Below are positions 11,643 to 12,032 of a stretch of DNA of 12,032 nt, piece by piece (positions within the stretch are counted from its first letter, which is position 1; the number at the start of each line of letters is the position of its first letter). The DNA comes from DATAYF01 sp036272735. Its GTDB lineage: Bacteria; Chloroflexota; Ktedonobacteria; Ktedonobacterales; Ktedonobacteraceae. The notes under the pieces are model-generated. The model was not told the origin of the DNA, did not search any database, and worked only from the letters and a program-made list of their open reading frames with translations. Both the position numbers and the translations under genes were made by a program. The DNA lies in NCBI GenBank assembly GCA_036272735.1, contig DATAYF010000285.1:1-12032 (forward strand), written 5' to 3'.

Positions 11643-12032
11643 ATGATCGTACGTTTACATCACCTGTCCGCGCGCAGGCCGACATTGAGCGATGTAGGGG
11701 CTGTTACAGCGTTATTGATTGCGTGCGATATCTACGAAACTGGTAGCAAAGATGCTGAAGTACATGAGGAGGACGTGCGTAAGCTATGGCAAGCACCGGA
11801 TTTTTACATGCACACCGATGCCTGGTTGATCGTCCATACGATGGGCACAGCAGTTGGATACGCGGAGGTGCAATTTCGTGAGGATGGGAAAATCACAACG
11901 CGGGTGGCTGTGCACCCTGACCATCGTGGTCGAGGCATCGGCACACTGTTGACCTGGTTGACTGAAGAGCGAGCACGTGGCATGCTAGCCAGCATCCGTG
12001 CGGATATGCAGGTGGTGTTGAGTGCCAGCGTG
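11643..12032 (+). CDS. GNAT N-acetyltransferase, N-terminal part (runs off the right edge)
   Basis: The frame is open for 130 codons to the end of the window. It contains a GNAT fold with V-H-P-D-H followed by the acetyl-CoA loop R-G-R-G-I-G (95-100). It is clearly homologous to the first domain of the preceding gene: both share R-x-P-x-L-x-D-V near the N-terminus, an A-C-(D/E)-I segment, E-E-x-R-x-x-W, and the same V-H-P-x-x-R-G-R-G-I-G block. The gene may therefore also encode a two-domain protein. The ATG at 11643 has GGAG 9 bases upstream. The 75-base gap after the previous gene contains a T-rich stretch but no convincing terminator or promoter, so co-transcription is likely. The substrate is unknown. 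Confidence 0.87.
   Translation, partial: MIVRLHHLSARRPTLSDVGAVTALLIACDIYETGSKDAEVHEEDVRKLWQAPDFYMHTDAWLIVHTMGTAVGYAEVQFREDGKITTRVAVHPDHRGRGIGTLLTWLTEERARGMLASIRADMQVVLSASV

Overview
The window looks like chromosomal DNA of a GC-moderate (about 50-55%) bacterium. The gene types and sequence flavour suggest Ktedonobacteria (Chloroflexota): a three-gene MoxR/DUF58/transglutaminase operon, an ABC-2 exporter whose ATPase has a substituted Q-loop, duplicated GNAT acetyltransferases, sigma70-like promoters and non-ATG starts. That placement is inference; no marker gene is present.

Left part, minus strand (1-2680), reading right to left: a small acylphosphatase (2680-2384); about 560 bases without a convincing gene (1825-2383) that hold several strong stem-loops and, at 1891-1940, a perfect 50-bp palindrome followed in the minus direction by a T7 tract, probably a terminator; a 421-residue protein resembling the TcmP (three-Cys-motif partner) family (1824-559); and the first 132 codons of an N6/N4 DNA methyltransferase (398 to the left edge). 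The acylphosphatase and the TcmP-like gene each have an extended -10 element so close to the ATG that their mRNAs may be leaderless.

Middle, plus strand (2875-7617): a promoter drives a tight operon of a MoxR-family AAA+ ATPase, a DUF58 protein and an 820-residue membrane-anchored transglutaminase-like protein. The genes lie 2-3 bases apart, and the ribosome-binding sites of the second and third sit inside the preceding gene. The MoxR ATPase probably acts as a chaperone or remodeller for the DUF58 protein, alongside a cell-surface transglutaminase-fold enzyme. A separate transcription unit then encodes a 122-residue protein of unknown function (7739-8107).

From 8133 to 8514 there is a compact self-contained unit: a consensus promoter, a 14-bp stem-loop at the predicted 5' end of the RNA, a 63-codon reading frame with a good ribosome-binding site, and a strong intrinsic terminator. 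It may encode a small protein, a regulatory RNA, or both.

Right part, plus strand (8626-12032): a leader with a G-quadruplex-type motif precedes an ABC ATPase (TTG start) and an ABC-2 permease. They are followed closely by a two-domain GNAT acetyltransferase, whose first possible start codon lies in a 12-bp inverted repeat, and by a second GNAT gene cut by the window edge. The second GNAT is clearly homologous to the N-terminal half of the first, which points to local duplication.
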